DNA of 34,744 bases from Hymenobacter sp. (GCA_025354605.1 JANXMN010000228.1:1-34744), one strand, 5' to 3'; positions 22,795 through 31,361 are shown, counted from the stretch's first letter. Notes: generated by a model not told the origin, from the sequence alone. A program made the numbers and translations.

Positions 22795-23175
22795 TCACTT
22801 TTTCTTTTCTTTCTGCTTTTTCGCCTCGCGGGGTAGCGGCTGCTGAATAGCCGTGCGCCGCCGCAGGCCCAGCAGCCCGGGCGGCTTCACGTTGGGTGCC
22901 GTGCCGGTGGCGTAGTTGGTGCGGCGGCTGGCTTCGGGCTGGGGCTCATTGCTGTTGCCGCGCCGCAGCTGCTCCCGCGTCACATCGAGGTGGCTTTCTT
23001 TGTAGGGCGAGTCGATTTGGCGGGCCTCGCGCAGGGCGCGGCGGTTGGCTGCCCGGATGTGGCCGGGCCGCTCTTTCGAAATCTGGGCGTGGGCCGCAGG
23101 GGCCGCCAGCACCAGCAGCAGCAAAGCCAGTAGCCGCGCCAGCCGGCCGGGGCCGCTACCGCTTGGGGCCGGCAT
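22795..23175 (-). CDS. Small secreted basic protein
   Basis: A 126-aa protein with a signal peptide (RLARLLALLLLVLAAPAAHAQ) and a basic, hydrophilic mature part (SKERPGHIRAANRRALREAR, EQLRRGNSNEPQPEASRR) ending KKQKEKKK. Not recognised. Its start ATG at 23175 lies inside the end of the upstream lipoprotein gene in another frame (20-bp overlap), so the two are probably co-transcribed and perhaps translationally coupled. Confidence 0.7.
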   Translation of the reverse strand: MPAPSGSGPGRLARLLALLLLVLAAPAAHAQISKERPGHIRAANRRALREARQIDSPYKESHLDVTREQLRRGNSNEPQPEASRRTNYATGTAPNVKPPGLLGLRRRTAIQQPLPREAKKQKEKKK

Positions 23176-23887
23176 CGGGCGAAGCGGGTGGGCCGCTCGG
23201 AGCTGCTGGAGTGGCGCTGGGCGCTGCCGACGGGCCGGCATCGGGTGCGGCGGGCGGTCCGTCGTTAGGAGCGGCAGGGGGGCCACCGGGGGTATCGGGC
23301 GTAGCGGGGGCATCGGGCGCGAGAACCGGTTCCTTCTTCTGGACCTTGTGGTCGGGGTCGTAGTTGGGCTTGGCATGGATGTCGAATTTGAAGAAGTGAC
23401 GAATGGCCTGCCAGGGGCGGAAAGGCTTGTGCGTTTTATGAATGCGCCGCCGCTTCAGCTTGGGTTGGTTCTTCATCAGCCCGTGCTTGTCGTAGCGCAC
23501 GGTCGACTTTTCGGGCAGGGTCCGGGTTTCGGTAGGCGCAGTTGAGGTGGCTGAGGCCAAGGGCGCGCCCGACGGGGACGAAATATCGGTGGCGGCTTCC
23601 GCGGGGGCTTTCTTCTTGCCAAACAGGCCGCCTAGGCCCTTGGCCTTTTCGCTATCGCCGTGGTTGGAGCGGGCTTCCTGCTCGCGGGCTTCGCGGGCTT
23701 TTTTGTCGGCCTTCTGCTGGGCAATGAATTCGGGCGAGGGCTTGGGAGTGGGCAGGCGGTAGGGATGCACCACTTTATGGTACAGGCTGCACCCGCTTAG
23801 GCCCGCCGTCAACAGCGCGCTCAGCATCAGCAGTAAGAAAGTGGAAGAATAGCGGTGTTTCACAGGATAATAGACCGGGCTCAGCAT
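23156..23887 (-). CDS. Pro/Ala-rich predicted lipoprotein
   Basis: A 243-aa protein with a lipoprotein signal (LLLMLSALLTAGLSGC, Cys33). The mature part has a charged Lys/Glu/Arg segment (KADKKAREAREQEARSNHGD), a basic central region (KLKRRRIHKTHKPFRPWQAIRHFFKF) and a C-terminal low-complexity Pro/Ala/Gly tail with repeated GPPAAP-type units. Not recognised; the tail could span the cell wall. ATG at 23887 was chosen because codons further upstream fall in a long palindrome. It overlaps the next gene by 20 bp. Confidence 0.7.
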   Translation of the reverse strand: MLSPVYYPVKHRYSSTFLLLMLSALLTAGLSGCSLYHKVVHPYRLPTPKPSPEFIAQQKADKKAREAREQEARSNHGDSEKAKGLGGLFGKKKAPAEAATDISSPSGAPLASATSTAPTETRTLPEKSTVRYDKHGLMKNQPKLKRRRIHKTHKPFRPWQAIRHFFKFDIHAKPNYDPDHKVQKKEPVLAPDAPATPDTPGGPPAAPNDGPPAAPDAGPSAAPSATPAAPSGPPASPDAGPKR

Positions 23888-23951
23888 ACGTAAATAACCA
23901 TAAATCGAACGCGCGAAAACCGCGCCAACCTGCCGGAGCAGGGCCCGGAAG

Positions 23952-24030
23952 GGCAGGAGCGTAACCGCAGAAAGCACGTCATGCTAAGCGCAGTGAAGTA
24001 TGACGTGCTTTCTGCGGTTACGCTCTTGCC
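23952..24030. repeat. Long inverted repeat between the E1 fusion and the lipoprotein gene
   Basis: The 26-nt arms 23957-23982 and 24000-24025 are perfect reverse complements, extendable to about 31 nt with one mismatch. The loop is 17 nt (23983-23999) and, with the arm ends, reads gtcatgctaagcgcagtgaa, resembling gtcatgctgagc-type dispersed repeats I associate with this group of bacteria. No T-run follows, so it is not an obvious terminator. Confidence 0.8.
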
Positions 24031-24034
24031 TTAC

Positions 24035-26089
24035 CTAGTAGCTGCGCAAGGCCTGCACCTGCTCGCGCAGGCGCTGCTGGGGCAGGAAGGCGGCTTCCAG
24101 CGGTGGGGCAAACGGGATAGCGGTATCGAGCGAAGCCACGCGGCGCACGGGCGCGTCGAGGTGCTCGAAGCAGTGCTCGCCAATCCAGGCCGCGATTTCG
24201 CCACCGATGCCGCCGGTCATCGTGTCTTCATGCAGGATGATGACGCGGCCGTTTTTCGCCACGGTGCGCCGCACGGCTTCCTCGTCCCAGGGCAGCAGGG
24301 TGCGCAGGTCCAGGATGTCGGCCGACACGCCCAGGTCCTGGCATACCTGCAAGGCCCAGCGCACGCCCATGCCGTAGGTGATGATGCTCAGCTCGTCGCC
24401 CTCGGCGGCCAGCGCGGCCTGCCCGATGGGCGTGGTGTAGTAGGCCTCGGGCACCGGGCCGCTGAGGCTGCGGTAGAGCATCTTGTGCTCGAAATACAGC
24501 ACCGGGTTGGGGTCTTCGAAGGCGGCGCAGAGCAGGCCCTTGGCATCGTGCGGGTTGCTGGGGTACACCACTTTCAGGCCGGGCACGTGGGTGAACCAGG
24601 CCTCGTTGCTCTGGCTGTGGAAAGGACCAGCCGCCGAACCCGCGCCGGTGGGCATGCGCACCACCACGTCGGCGTTCTGGCCCCAGCGGTAGTGGCTCTT
24701 GGCCAGGTTGTTCACAATCTGGTTGAAGCCGCAGGTGACGAAGTCGGCAAACTGCATTTCCACCATGGCCTTCTTGCGCTTGATGCTCAGACCCAGCCCG
24801 ATGCCCACGATGGCCGACTCGCACAGTGGCGTGTTGCGCACCCGGGCCTTGCCGAATTCGGCCACACAGCCCTCCGTTATTTTGAAGACTCCGCCGTAGT
24901 CGGCAATGTCCTGGCCCATGAGCACCAGCTCGGGGTAGCGCTCCATGCTCTGCTTCAGCCCTTCTTGTATAGCATCAATGAAACGGATTTCTCTGGTTGG
25001 TGCTTGGTTGTTGGTGCTTGGTGCTTGGTTTTTGGGGCCGTCCGAACCAAGCACCAAGCTCTGAGCACCAAGTACCAATGGCGCGTACATGTCCGCGATT
25101 TCCTCGGCGATATCGGCCGTGGGCATGGGCGCGGCGTCGGCTTCCTGTAGGCCGGCTTCGATGGCGGCCTTGATTTTCTCGCGGATGCCGTGCTTGGCCG
25201 TTTCGGTAAGGATGCCCTCGGCCAGCAGCCACTTCTCGTAGTTCTCGACCGGGTCTTTGGCGGCCCATTCCTCCATCAGGCTCTGGGGCACGTACTTGGT
25301 GCCGCTGGCCTCCTCGTGGCCGCGCATCCGAAAGGTGAGGGCCTCGACCAGCACCGGGCGCGGGTTTTCGCGCATGTCCTCGGCCAGCCGCTTGATAGTG
25401 GTGTACACCTCCAGAATGTTGTTGCCATCGACCTGCACGGCCTCCATGCCGTAGGCCGGGCCTTTGTCGACGAACGACTTGAAGCGGAACTGCTCGTTGC
25501 TGGGCGTGCTCAGGCCGTAGCCGTTGTTTTCGATGATAAAGATGACCGGCAGCTGCCACACGGCGGCCACGTTCAGGGCCTCGTGGAAGTCGCCTTCCGA
25601 AGCACCGCCGTCGCCGCTGTAGGTCACGGTCACCTTGGGCTTTTTATCGAGCAAATCGGCCAGGGCGATGCCGCCGGCCACGGCCAGCTGTGGGCCGAGG
25701 TGCGAAATCATGCCCACGATGTGGTACTCGTTGGTGCCGAAGTGGAAGCTGCGGTCGCGGCCCTTGGTGAAGCCCAGGCGCTTGCCCTGCCACTGCGCAA
25801 ATAGGCGGCCCAGCGGCACCTCGCGACCTGTGAATACGCCCAGGTTGCGGTGCAGTGGCAGAATGTACTCATCGGCGTCCAGCGCCAGGGTGCTGCCCAC
25901 CGAGATGGCCTCCTGGCCGATGCCCGAAAACCACTTGCTCACCTTGCCCTGGCGCAGCAGAATCAGCATTTTCTCCTCAATCAGCCGGGGCCGCAGCAGG
26001 TGCTGGTAGAGGTGCAGGAGGGTTTCATTGGGAAGGTCCTGCCGGTCGAAGGCGAGCGCCGTAGCAGTAGTGGAGGTGGTGGGAGTCAT
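24035..26089 (-). CDS. 2-oxoacid dehydrogenase E1, fused alpha and beta subunits
   Basis: A 684-aa thiamine-diphosphate enzyme that decarboxylates a 2-oxoacid (branched-chain oxoacid or pyruvate) and passes the acyl group to lipoylated E2. The alpha half (about 1-335) has the ThDP motif GDG(159-161)...NN(188-189) and the HRNLGVF and RMRGHEEASGT loops. The beta half (about 366-684) starts REIRFIDAIQEGLKQSMERY and holds MGQDIADYGGVFK, NTPLCESAIVGIGLG and the HEDTMTGGIGGE end. Alpha/beta fusions of this kind are usual in Bacteroidota. Odd: the linker (338-365, with LVLGAQSLVLG and NQAPSTNNQAPT) is encoded by a palindromic repeat. A TACCTTTG -7 box precedes it. Confidence 0.93.
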   Translation of the reverse strand: MTPTTSTTATALAFDRQDLPNETLLHLYQHLLRPRLIEEKMLILLRQGKVSKWFSGIGQEAISVGSTLALDADEYILPLHRNLGVFTGREVPLGRLFAQWQGKRLGFTKGRDRSFHFGTNEYHIVGMISHLGPQLAVAGGIALADLLDKKPKVTVTYSGDGGASEGDFHEALNVAAVWQLPVIFIIENNGYGLSTPSNEQFRFKSFVDKGPAYGMEAVQVDGNNILEVYTTIKRLAEDMRENPRPVLVEALTFRMRGHEEASGTKYVPQSLMEEWAAKDPVENYEKWLLAEGILTETAKHGIREKIKAAIEAGLQEADAAPMPTADIAEEIADMYAPLVLGAQSLVLGSDGPKNQAPSTNNQAPTREIRFIDAIQEGLKQSMERYPELVLMGQDIADYGGVFKITEGCVAEFGKARVRNTPLCESAIVGIGLGLSIKRKKAMVEMQFADFVTCGFNQIVNNLAKSHYRWGQNADVVVRMPTGAGSAAGPFHSQSNEAWFTHVPGLKVVYPSNPHDAKGLLCAAFEDPNPVLYFEHKMLYRSLSGPVPEAYYTTPIGQAALAAEGDELSIITYGMGVRWALQVCQDLGVSADILDLRTLLPWDEEAVRRTVAKNGRVIILHEDTMTGGIGGEIAAWIGEHCFEHLDAPVRRVASLDTAIPFAPPLEAAFLPQQRLREQVQALRSY
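24997..25078. repeat. Heptad-repeat palindrome, TTGGTGC type, inside the E1 linker
   Basis: The left arm (24997-25030, 34 nt) is made of ttggtgc-type 7-nt units. The right arm (25045-25078, 34 nt) is its reverse complement, with a perfect 15-bp core (25016-25030 with 25045-25059) and several mismatches beyond it. The loop is 14 nt. It is read through in frame as residues 338-365 of the fused E1 and contains no stop codon. Confidence 0.85.
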
Positions 26090-26115
26090 GCGGGAAAACG
26101 GGTGGGTTTGGCCCG

Positions 26116-26123
26116 CAAAGGTA
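26116..26123 (-). promoter_or_regulatory. Promoter -7 element of the E1 fusion gene
   Basis: On the minus strand it reads TACCTTTG, a perfect TAnnTTTG, 26 bp before the ATG at 26089. Confidence 0.65.
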
Positions 26124-26164
26124 GCGGCTGCGCGGGGCTGTGCCCCGGCCCGGTCTGCCGTCGT

Positions 26165-26707
26165 CTAGCGGCTCAGCTGCACGTCGAATCGGCCCTCGCT
26201 CACGCGCAGAGCCTGGCCCGCCGGGGTGGCGGCGTGTAGCTCGAAGCGGCCGGCCACCACCGGGTGCGGCCCGGTCGTATCGAGCCGGGTGATGGTGAGC
26301 ATGCCCGTGGCCGGAATGAGCGGCTGGCCAATGCTGCCCAACGTAGCCGTGCGGCCGGTTTCGGCGGTCGGCGCGGCCAGCGGATACATGCCGGGACCCG
26401 TGACGCGGGCCGCTACCAGGCGCAGGCTGGCCACCGGGCCCTCCACCTGCAGGCGGCGGAAGGCTTCCAGCTGCAGTTCGCCGTGGGCGTAGCGGGCGGT
26501 GGGCGTGAGCACACGCCCGTCGAGGGTAGGGGAGTTGCTGGCTTCCCAGGGCTGGCCATTCACGAGGCCCCCGAGGGTATTGGCCCCCACCTGGGTGGCA
26601 GTGGGCAGGTGCACCGGAGGCAGCGCCGGAAATAAGTCGGAAGTGGCATCTTCGCAGCTGGTAAGCAGCGCGAGCAGTGGCAGCAGGCGGAGTAGGCGAG
26701 TGGGCAT
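26165..26707 (-). CDS. Lipoprotein, DUF6252-like
   Basis: A 180-aa predicted lipoprotein: MPTRLLRLLPLLALLTSC with Cys18 as the lipidation site. The segment TQVGANTLGGLVNGQPWEA followed by repeated beta strands and a GMYPL turn resembles the DUF6252 group of Bacteroidota lipoproteins (GANTFGxLVNGxxW); this assignment is from memory of the motif. The substrate or partner is unknown. Start at 26707; upstream codons in frame are Cys/Pro-rich and do not look native. A TACCTTTA -7-like box lies at 26735-26742 on the minus strand. Divergent from the SusC-like gene. Confidence 0.7.
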   Translation of the reverse strand: MPTRLLRLLPLLALLTSCEDATSDLFPALPPVHLPTATQVGANTLGGLVNGQPWEASNSPTLDGRVLTPTARYAHGELQLEAFRRLQVEGPVASLRLVAARVTGPGMYPLAAPTAETGRTATLGSIGQPLIPATGMLTITRLDTTGPHPVVAGRFELHAATPAGQALRVSEGRFDVQLSR

Positions 26708-26835
26708 AGCGGATGCAGGGGAAAAGATGGTGGCTAAAGGTAGGTGTTTGGGCGGAATTACGCAGGGAGCAGTGGCTGGGCAGGGATTCGCCGAGGCACA
26801 GGGGTAACATGTGAAATCGGCTGGGGGACGGCATC

Positions 26836-26843
26836 TATCTTCG
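26836..26843 (+). promoter_or_regulatory. Putative -7 element of the SusC-like gene
   Basis: TATCTTCG, one mismatch from TAnnTTTG, 32 bp before the ATG at 26876. Confidence 0.55.
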
Positions 26844-26875
26844 CGGGCTTTTCCCTTTCCATCAGCCATTTATTT

Positions 26876-29575
26876 ATGGTCCGAGTATTACTCGCTAGCA
26901 GCCTGTTTCTGCTGACATCTGCCGTACAGGCGCAACAACCCGATACGCTCCGCCCACGCAGCCCCGCGCTACATTCGACTGCGGCCGATAGTTTGCCGAC
27001 GCGGCCGGCCGTGCTAGATGGGCTGGCTTACCCCGTTCGTTGTCCGGTCGCCCGAGTCAGCGTCATTGATACAAGACTTCCCCCCTTCACTACCATCCAG
27101 CCGGCGCTGTCCAGCGCGGCCGGGGTGCAGGTGACGCCCTATTCCGGCGCGCCCGGCGCGTGGAGCACCGTGCGCATCCGGGGCGTGGCCAACGTGACGG
27201 GCAACAGCCAGCCGTTGTACGTGGTGGACGGGGTGCCGGCTTACAACACCGAGGTAACGCCCGAGATGTGGAGCGCCAGCGAGGAGTTTGTTCGCAGAAC
27301 CTTCCCTTTCACTTTCACCCCCCGCACGCCCATGGCCAACCCGCTGCTCGACCTGCCCGTGGAAGACATTGCCCAAGTAGAAGTGCTGAAGGGCGCGGCT
27401 GCTACGGCCCGCTATGGCATGCAGGGCACCAATGGCGTCATCCTCATCAGCACCCGGCGCGGAGCTGACGGCGGCACCACGCCCCAGCCGCTGCGGGTGC
27501 GCTACGCCGGTTGGGGCGGCGTGCAGCAGGTGCGCCAGCGCTACGCCCTACTGAATGCCCGCCAATACGCCAGCTTGGCCAATGAAGCCGAAACCAACGC
27601 CGGCCAGCCCGCTCCCTATTCGGCCGCTGACCTCAACAACCTGCGCGAAACCGATTGGCAGGACCGGGTATTCCGGGTGGCGGGCATGCAAAGCCACAAC
27701 TTGAGCGTAGATGGCCTGACCCGCCACACCCGCTACTACGTGGCCGCCGACTACCTGCAACAAGCCGGCGTGGTGCGCGAATCGGGCCTGAGCCGCTACC
27801 AGCTGCGTGCCAACCTCGACCAGCACCTGACCAACAAGCTGAGCGTGGGGCTACGCGCCAGCGTTGGGCAAACCAACCAGTACTACCCCGGCACCGAGTC
27901 CGACGCGGGGCCGCTGCTCCAGCAAGCCCTGCTGGCCTCGCCCACTTCGCCGCCGGGCAATGCGGCTGGTGCGCCTGATACTGGCATTTCGCAGCAGCTT
28001 GACTACTTCTCCCGCGCATCGCGCACCCGGCGGCTACTGGCGCAGCTCAGCGCCACGTACCAGTTCAGCTCCGGCCTGAGCGCGACCGTTCGCGCCAGTC
28101 GGCAGCTGGCCTTGGCCCGCCAGCTGGCCTACGGCCCCGACTTCGACGCGCAGTACCAGATTCGCGGCGTGGTGGAAAACGGGACCGATTCGACCACTTC
28201 GCGCAGCTGGGTGCTCGATGCGGCCCTGCACTACCAGCGCACCTTCGGCACCAGCCACGCCCTCACGGCGGGCCTCGGCTACCTGCGCCAGCGCTACGAG
28301 CGGGAGCTGAGCCAGCACACGTACTTCGGCGCGGGTGGGGTTGGGGTCAGGACTTCGTTCACCAACCGCGAAGCGAGTGCCCCCCTGCACAGCGCCACTG
28401 CCTGGCTGAACTACACCTACGCCGGCCGTTACGAAGTACAGGCCTCGCTGCGCTCCGACTACTTTGCCTTCAGCCCCGACGGGCCGCGCAGTGGGTTTAG
28501 TTGGCTGCCGGGTGGGCAGCTGAGCTGGCACCTCCACAAAGAAGCCTTTCTGGCCAACGCTTCGGGCCTAAGCGACCTGACGCTATGGGCCGGCACGGGC
28601 CAGACCAGCAGCTCTTTCTCGGCCGACCGCACCACCCACCACGATGCCGGCCTGCGGGCGGGCCTGCTTGGGGGCCACCTCACGCTGGAAGTGGCCGCCT
28701 ACCAGCGCCGCACCCGCCACGCCCGCACGCTGATTACAGTGCCGGCCTTAGGCGGGAGCGGCATCGGATACCTATCGCCGGACGTGACGCTGCTCAATCG
28801 GGGCCTGGAGCTGACCGTGGGCAGCACCTGGCAGCTGGGCCCGCTGGCGGGCACCACCCAGCTGGCCGCCGCCGCCAACCGCAACCAGGTGGAGGCGGTT
28901 GATAATGGGCCGTACTCCGGCGGCACTTTCACCTTTTCGGGCCTCGAAGCCGGCCAGCCGCTGGCCCGGTTTCTGGTGTATGAGCAGAGCGGCACCTACC
29001 CCCTGGGCTCGTCCCAGGCGGGCCAGATGCGCTTTCGCGACCGCAACGGCGACGGCCGAATCAATTATTCCGATGCCTATGCTATGGGCAGTGGCCTGCC
29101 CCGCTATACCCTCAACCTGTATCAGGAGCTGCGCTTTCGCCGCTTCCAGCTAACCGCCCAGCTCGACGGACTGTTTGGCTACCAGCTGCACAACCCCACG
29201 TTCCGCACCCTCGACGAGCCCACCGGCTTCTATAACAGTTCAGTGCGCGCCCTCGACTACTGGACGCCCGCTCACCAGAACACCAATATACCGTCCCCCG
29301 GCAACTCCTCCTCGCCTTACCTCAGCGACCAGGCCCTGGCCAGCGGCAACCACCTGCGCCTCTCGCAGCTCACGGTGGCCTACGAGGTGCTGCGCCAGGA
29401 AACCCGTCGCGTTAGCGTGTGGGTGGGCGGCCAGAACTTATTCGTAACCAGTAGCTACCGAGGCTTCGACCCCAACGTGAGCAGCGGCGGCGCGGCCCCT
29501 TTGCAAGCCGGTCTCGATGCCAGCGTATACCCCGTGGCGCGGGTATGGCAATTGGGCGTGCGCGGGCAGTTTTAG
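26876..29575 (+). CDS. SusC/RagA-like TonB-dependent outer-membrane receptor
   Basis: An 899-aa TonB-dependent transporter: signal peptide MVRVLLASSLFLLTSAVQAQ, plug domain about 60-210 (RIRGVANVTGNSQPLYVVDGVPAYN, then VEVLKGAAATARYGMQGTNGVILISTRR, the SusC-type plug signature), and a 22-strand barrel to the end, with the RDRNGDGRINYSDAYAMG calcium-like loop typical of SusC proteins. It lacks the N-terminal carboxypeptidase-regulatory-like domain that most SusC proteins carry, and no SusD partner gene is next to it. Substrate unknown. Confidence 0.9.
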   Translation: MVRVLLASSLFLLTSAVQAQQPDTLRPRSPALHSTAADSLPTRPAVLDGLAYPVRCPVARVSVIDTRLPPFTTIQPALSSAAGVQVTPYSGAPGAWSTVRIRGVANVTGNSQPLYVVDGVPAYNTEVTPEMWSASEEFVRRTFPFTFTPRTPMANPLLDLPVEDIAQVEVLKGAAATARYGMQGTNGVILISTRRGADGGTTPQPLRVRYAGWGGVQQVRQRYALLNARQYASLANEAETNAGQPAPYSAADLNNLRETDWQDRVFRVAGMQSHNLSVDGLTRHTRYYVAADYLQQAGVVRESGLSRYQLRANLDQHLTNKLSVGLRASVGQTNQYYPGTESDAGPLLQQALLASPTSPPGNAAGAPDTGISQQLDYFSRASRTRRLLAQLSATYQFSSGLSATVRASRQLALARQLAYGPDFDAQYQIRGVVENGTDSTTSRSWVLDAALHYQRTFGTSHALTAGLGYLRQRYERELSQHTYFGAGGVGVRTSFTNREASAPLHSATAWLNYTYAGRYEVQASLRSDYFAFSPDGPRSGFSWLPGGQLSWHLHKEAFLANASGLSDLTLWAGTGQTSSSFSADRTTHHDAGLRAGLLGGHLTLEVAAYQRRTRHARTLITVPALGGSGIGYLSPDVTLLNRGLELTVGSTWQLGPLAGTTQLAAAANRNQVEAVDNGPYSGGTFTFSGLEAGQPLARFLVYEQSGTYPLGSSQAGQMRFRDRNGDGRINYSDAYAMGSGLPRYTLNLYQELRFRRFQLTAQLDGLFGYQLHNPTFRTLDEPTGFYNSSVRALDYWTPAHQNTNIPSPGNSSSPYLSDQALASGNHLRLSQLTVAYEVLRQETRRVSVWVGGQNLFVTSSYRGFDPNVSSGGAAPLQAGLDASVYPVARVWQLGVRGQF

Positions 29576-29639
29576 CCGCCGAAACCCGACGGCCAGCCGA
29601 CCGGTTACCCAGCCCCGGCCGGCCGCTGCCTCCACGCCG

Positions 29640-29647
29640 TATCTTCG
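29640..29647 (+). promoter_or_regulatory. Putative -7 element of the M16 peptidase gene
   Basis: TATCTTCG, one mismatch from TAnnTTTG, with only 4 nt between it and the ATG at 29652; the transcript would be essentially leaderless. Confidence 0.5.
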
Positions 29648-29651
29648 CCCC

Positions 29652-30905
29652 ATGATTCACTTCACCGAATTTACCCTCGCCAACGGCCTGCGCTGCATCG
29701 TTCACGAAGATTTCAGCACGCCCATGGCCGTGCTGAATGTAATGTACGACGTGGGCTCGCGCGATGAGTCGCCCGAGCACACCGGCTTCGCCCACCTGTT
29801 CGAGCACCTCATGTTCTCGGGTTCGGTCAACATTCCGAGCTACGATGAGCCCCTACAGCGCGTGGGAGGCGAGAACAACGCCTTCACCAGCGCCGATGTC
29901 ACCAACTACTACCTCTCGTTGCCGGCGGCCAACCTCGAAACCGGCTTCTGGCTCGAATCAGACCGCATGCTCAACCTGGCTTTCTCCGAGAATGGCTTGG
30001 AAGTGCAGCGTAAGGTGGTGGTCGAGGAGTTCAAGCAGAGCTACCTCAATCAGCCCTACGGCGACGTGTGGCTGCAACTCAAGCCTTTGGCCTACCAGGC
30101 TCATCCTTACCAGTGGAACACCATCGGCAAGGAAATCGGGCACATTGAAAATGCCGTGATGGATGACGTGCGAGCCTTTTTTGGCAAGCACTACGCCCCG
30201 CAGAATGCCGTGTTGGTGGTGGCCGGGGCCGTGAGTGAGGCGGAAGTGCGCCGTCTGGCCGAAAAGTGGTTCGGTCCCATTCCCGGCGGCCCGGCTTACC
30301 AGCGCCATCTGCCAGCCGAACCCGTCCAGACCGCAGCCCGCCACCTCGCGGCCAGCGCGCCGGTACCGCTTTCGGCCCTCTACAAAGCCTACCACATGCC
30401 CGCCCGCGCCGATGACCGGTACCACGCCGTCGACCTGCTGAGCGACGTGCTGGGCCGGGGCAAGTCGGCCCGCCTGCACCAGCGCCTGGTGAAGGAGCGG
30501 CCGCTGTTCAACAACATCTCGGCCTCGCTCACCGGCTCGCTCGACCCCGGCCTGCTCGTCATCAGCGGCAAGCTGAACGAGGGCGTGGAACTGCATGAAG
30601 CCGATGCCGCCATCGAAGCCGTAGTGGCCGAGTTTCTGACCCAGGACGTGGACGCGCAGGAACTGGAAAAAGTAAAAAACCAGGCCGAAAGCAGCCTAGT
30701 GTTCGGTGAAATCGAGCTGCTAAATCGAGCCATGAACCTGGCTTACAGTAAGCTGCAGGGCGACACCAACCTGGTAAACGATGAAAGCCGCCGCATCCAG
30801 GCCGTAACGGTAGCCGACGTCCGCGCCGCTGCCGCCCTGGTGCTGCGCCCCGAAAACTGCAGCACCCTCTACTACCAGGCCGTGCCGGCCGAGGTGGAAG
30901 CGTAG
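29652..30905 (+). CDS. M16 family zinc metallopeptidase
   Basis: A 417-aa inverzincin peptidase of the pitrilysin/insulinase family. The inverted zinc motif is H48-LF-E51-H52 (FAHLFEHLMF), with the distal Glu ligand in VVVEEFK (Glu125/126). The GGENNAFTSADVTNYY block is standard. The second, non-catalytic domain begins near residue 210 (APVPLSALYKAYHMP) and holds LSDVLGRGKSARLHQRLVKE. There is no signal peptide, so it acts in the cytoplasm or is exported another way. Many relatives form a heterodimer with an inactive partner; none is adjacent here. Confidence 0.92.
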   Translation: MIHFTEFTLANGLRCIVHEDFSTPMAVLNVMYDVGSRDESPEHTGFAHLFEHLMFSGSVNIPSYDEPLQRVGGENNAFTSADVTNYYLSLPAANLETGFWLESDRMLNLAFSENGLEVQRKVVVEEFKQSYLNQPYGDVWLQLKPLAYQAHPYQWNTIGKEIGHIENAVMDDVRAFFGKHYAPQNAVLVVAGAVSEAEVRRLAEKWFGPIPGGPAYQRHLPAEPVQTAARHLAASAPVPLSALYKAYHMPARADDRYHAVDLLSDVLGRGKSARLHQRLVKERPLFNNISASLTGSLDPGLLVISGKLNEGVELHEADAAIEAVVAEFLTQDVDAQELEKVKNQAESSLVFGEIELLNRAMNLAYSKLQGDTNLVNDESRRIQAVTVADVRAAAALVLRPENCSTLYYQAVPAEVEA

Positions 30906-30930
30906 GGCAAACAGGAGAACGAAGAATAAG

Positions 30931-30966
30931 AAACGTCCTGCTGCACTGCGTGCAACAGGACGTTTT
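30931..30966. terminator. Terminator between the M16 gene and the small secreted-protein cluster
   Basis: Stem aaacgtcctgctgca (30931-30945) with 30951-30965 (one mismatch), loop ctgcg, ending in TTTT (30963-30966). The flanking genes converge, so it may work in both directions. Confidence 0.75.
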
Positions 30967-30986
30967 GAAGCAGCTTTGAACTACGC

Positions 30987-31361
30987 TTAACGCTTGGTTT
31001 TTACCTTCGTTTTGGCCGGGGTCACGGGGGCGTTGCTGTCGCGGTTCAGGCTGCTGTTGGTGGGCTTGGTGTAGCGGGGGCGCAGGGTGCGGTTGTCGTT
31101 GTAGCCACCGTTGCCTTGGTAGCCTACCTGCCGGCGCATGGGCACGCTCGGGGCCAGATACGACATGGTACCGTTCTTGATATCTTCGGGCACGCCGGCC
31201 CCGTAGGGTTTACCCGTGTGGGGGTTGATGTTGGCACGCGGGGCCTTGCGCGGGCCACGGGTGGAGTAGGGCACCGCTTTCTTGCGCGGGTGGGTTTGCG
31301 CATCGGCTGGGCCGGCCACAGCGGCCAGCAACAGGGCCACGATGAGAAGGGGACGGAACAT
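30987..31361 (-). CDS. Small secreted basic protein, cluster member 1
   Basis: A 124-aa protein with a signal peptide (MFRPLLIVALLLAAVAGPADA, cleaved near AQ), then a basic low-complexity chain ending in PAKTKVKTKR. It has RGPRKAPRANINPHTGKPYG and a motif YLAPSVPMRR (68-77) loosely like the VYAxPGxP motif of the next genes. Gly/Asn/Tyr-rich around 78-90. Not recognised. Last of four tandem minus-strand genes that all start with a short signal peptide ending in AQ. Confidence 0.7.
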   Translation of the reverse strand: MFRPLLIVALLLAAVAGPADAQTHPRKKAVPYSTRGPRKAPRANINPHTGKPYGAGVPEDIKNGTMSYLAPSVPMRRQVGYQGNGGYNDNRTLRPRYTKPTNSSLNRDSNAPVTPAKTKVKTKR

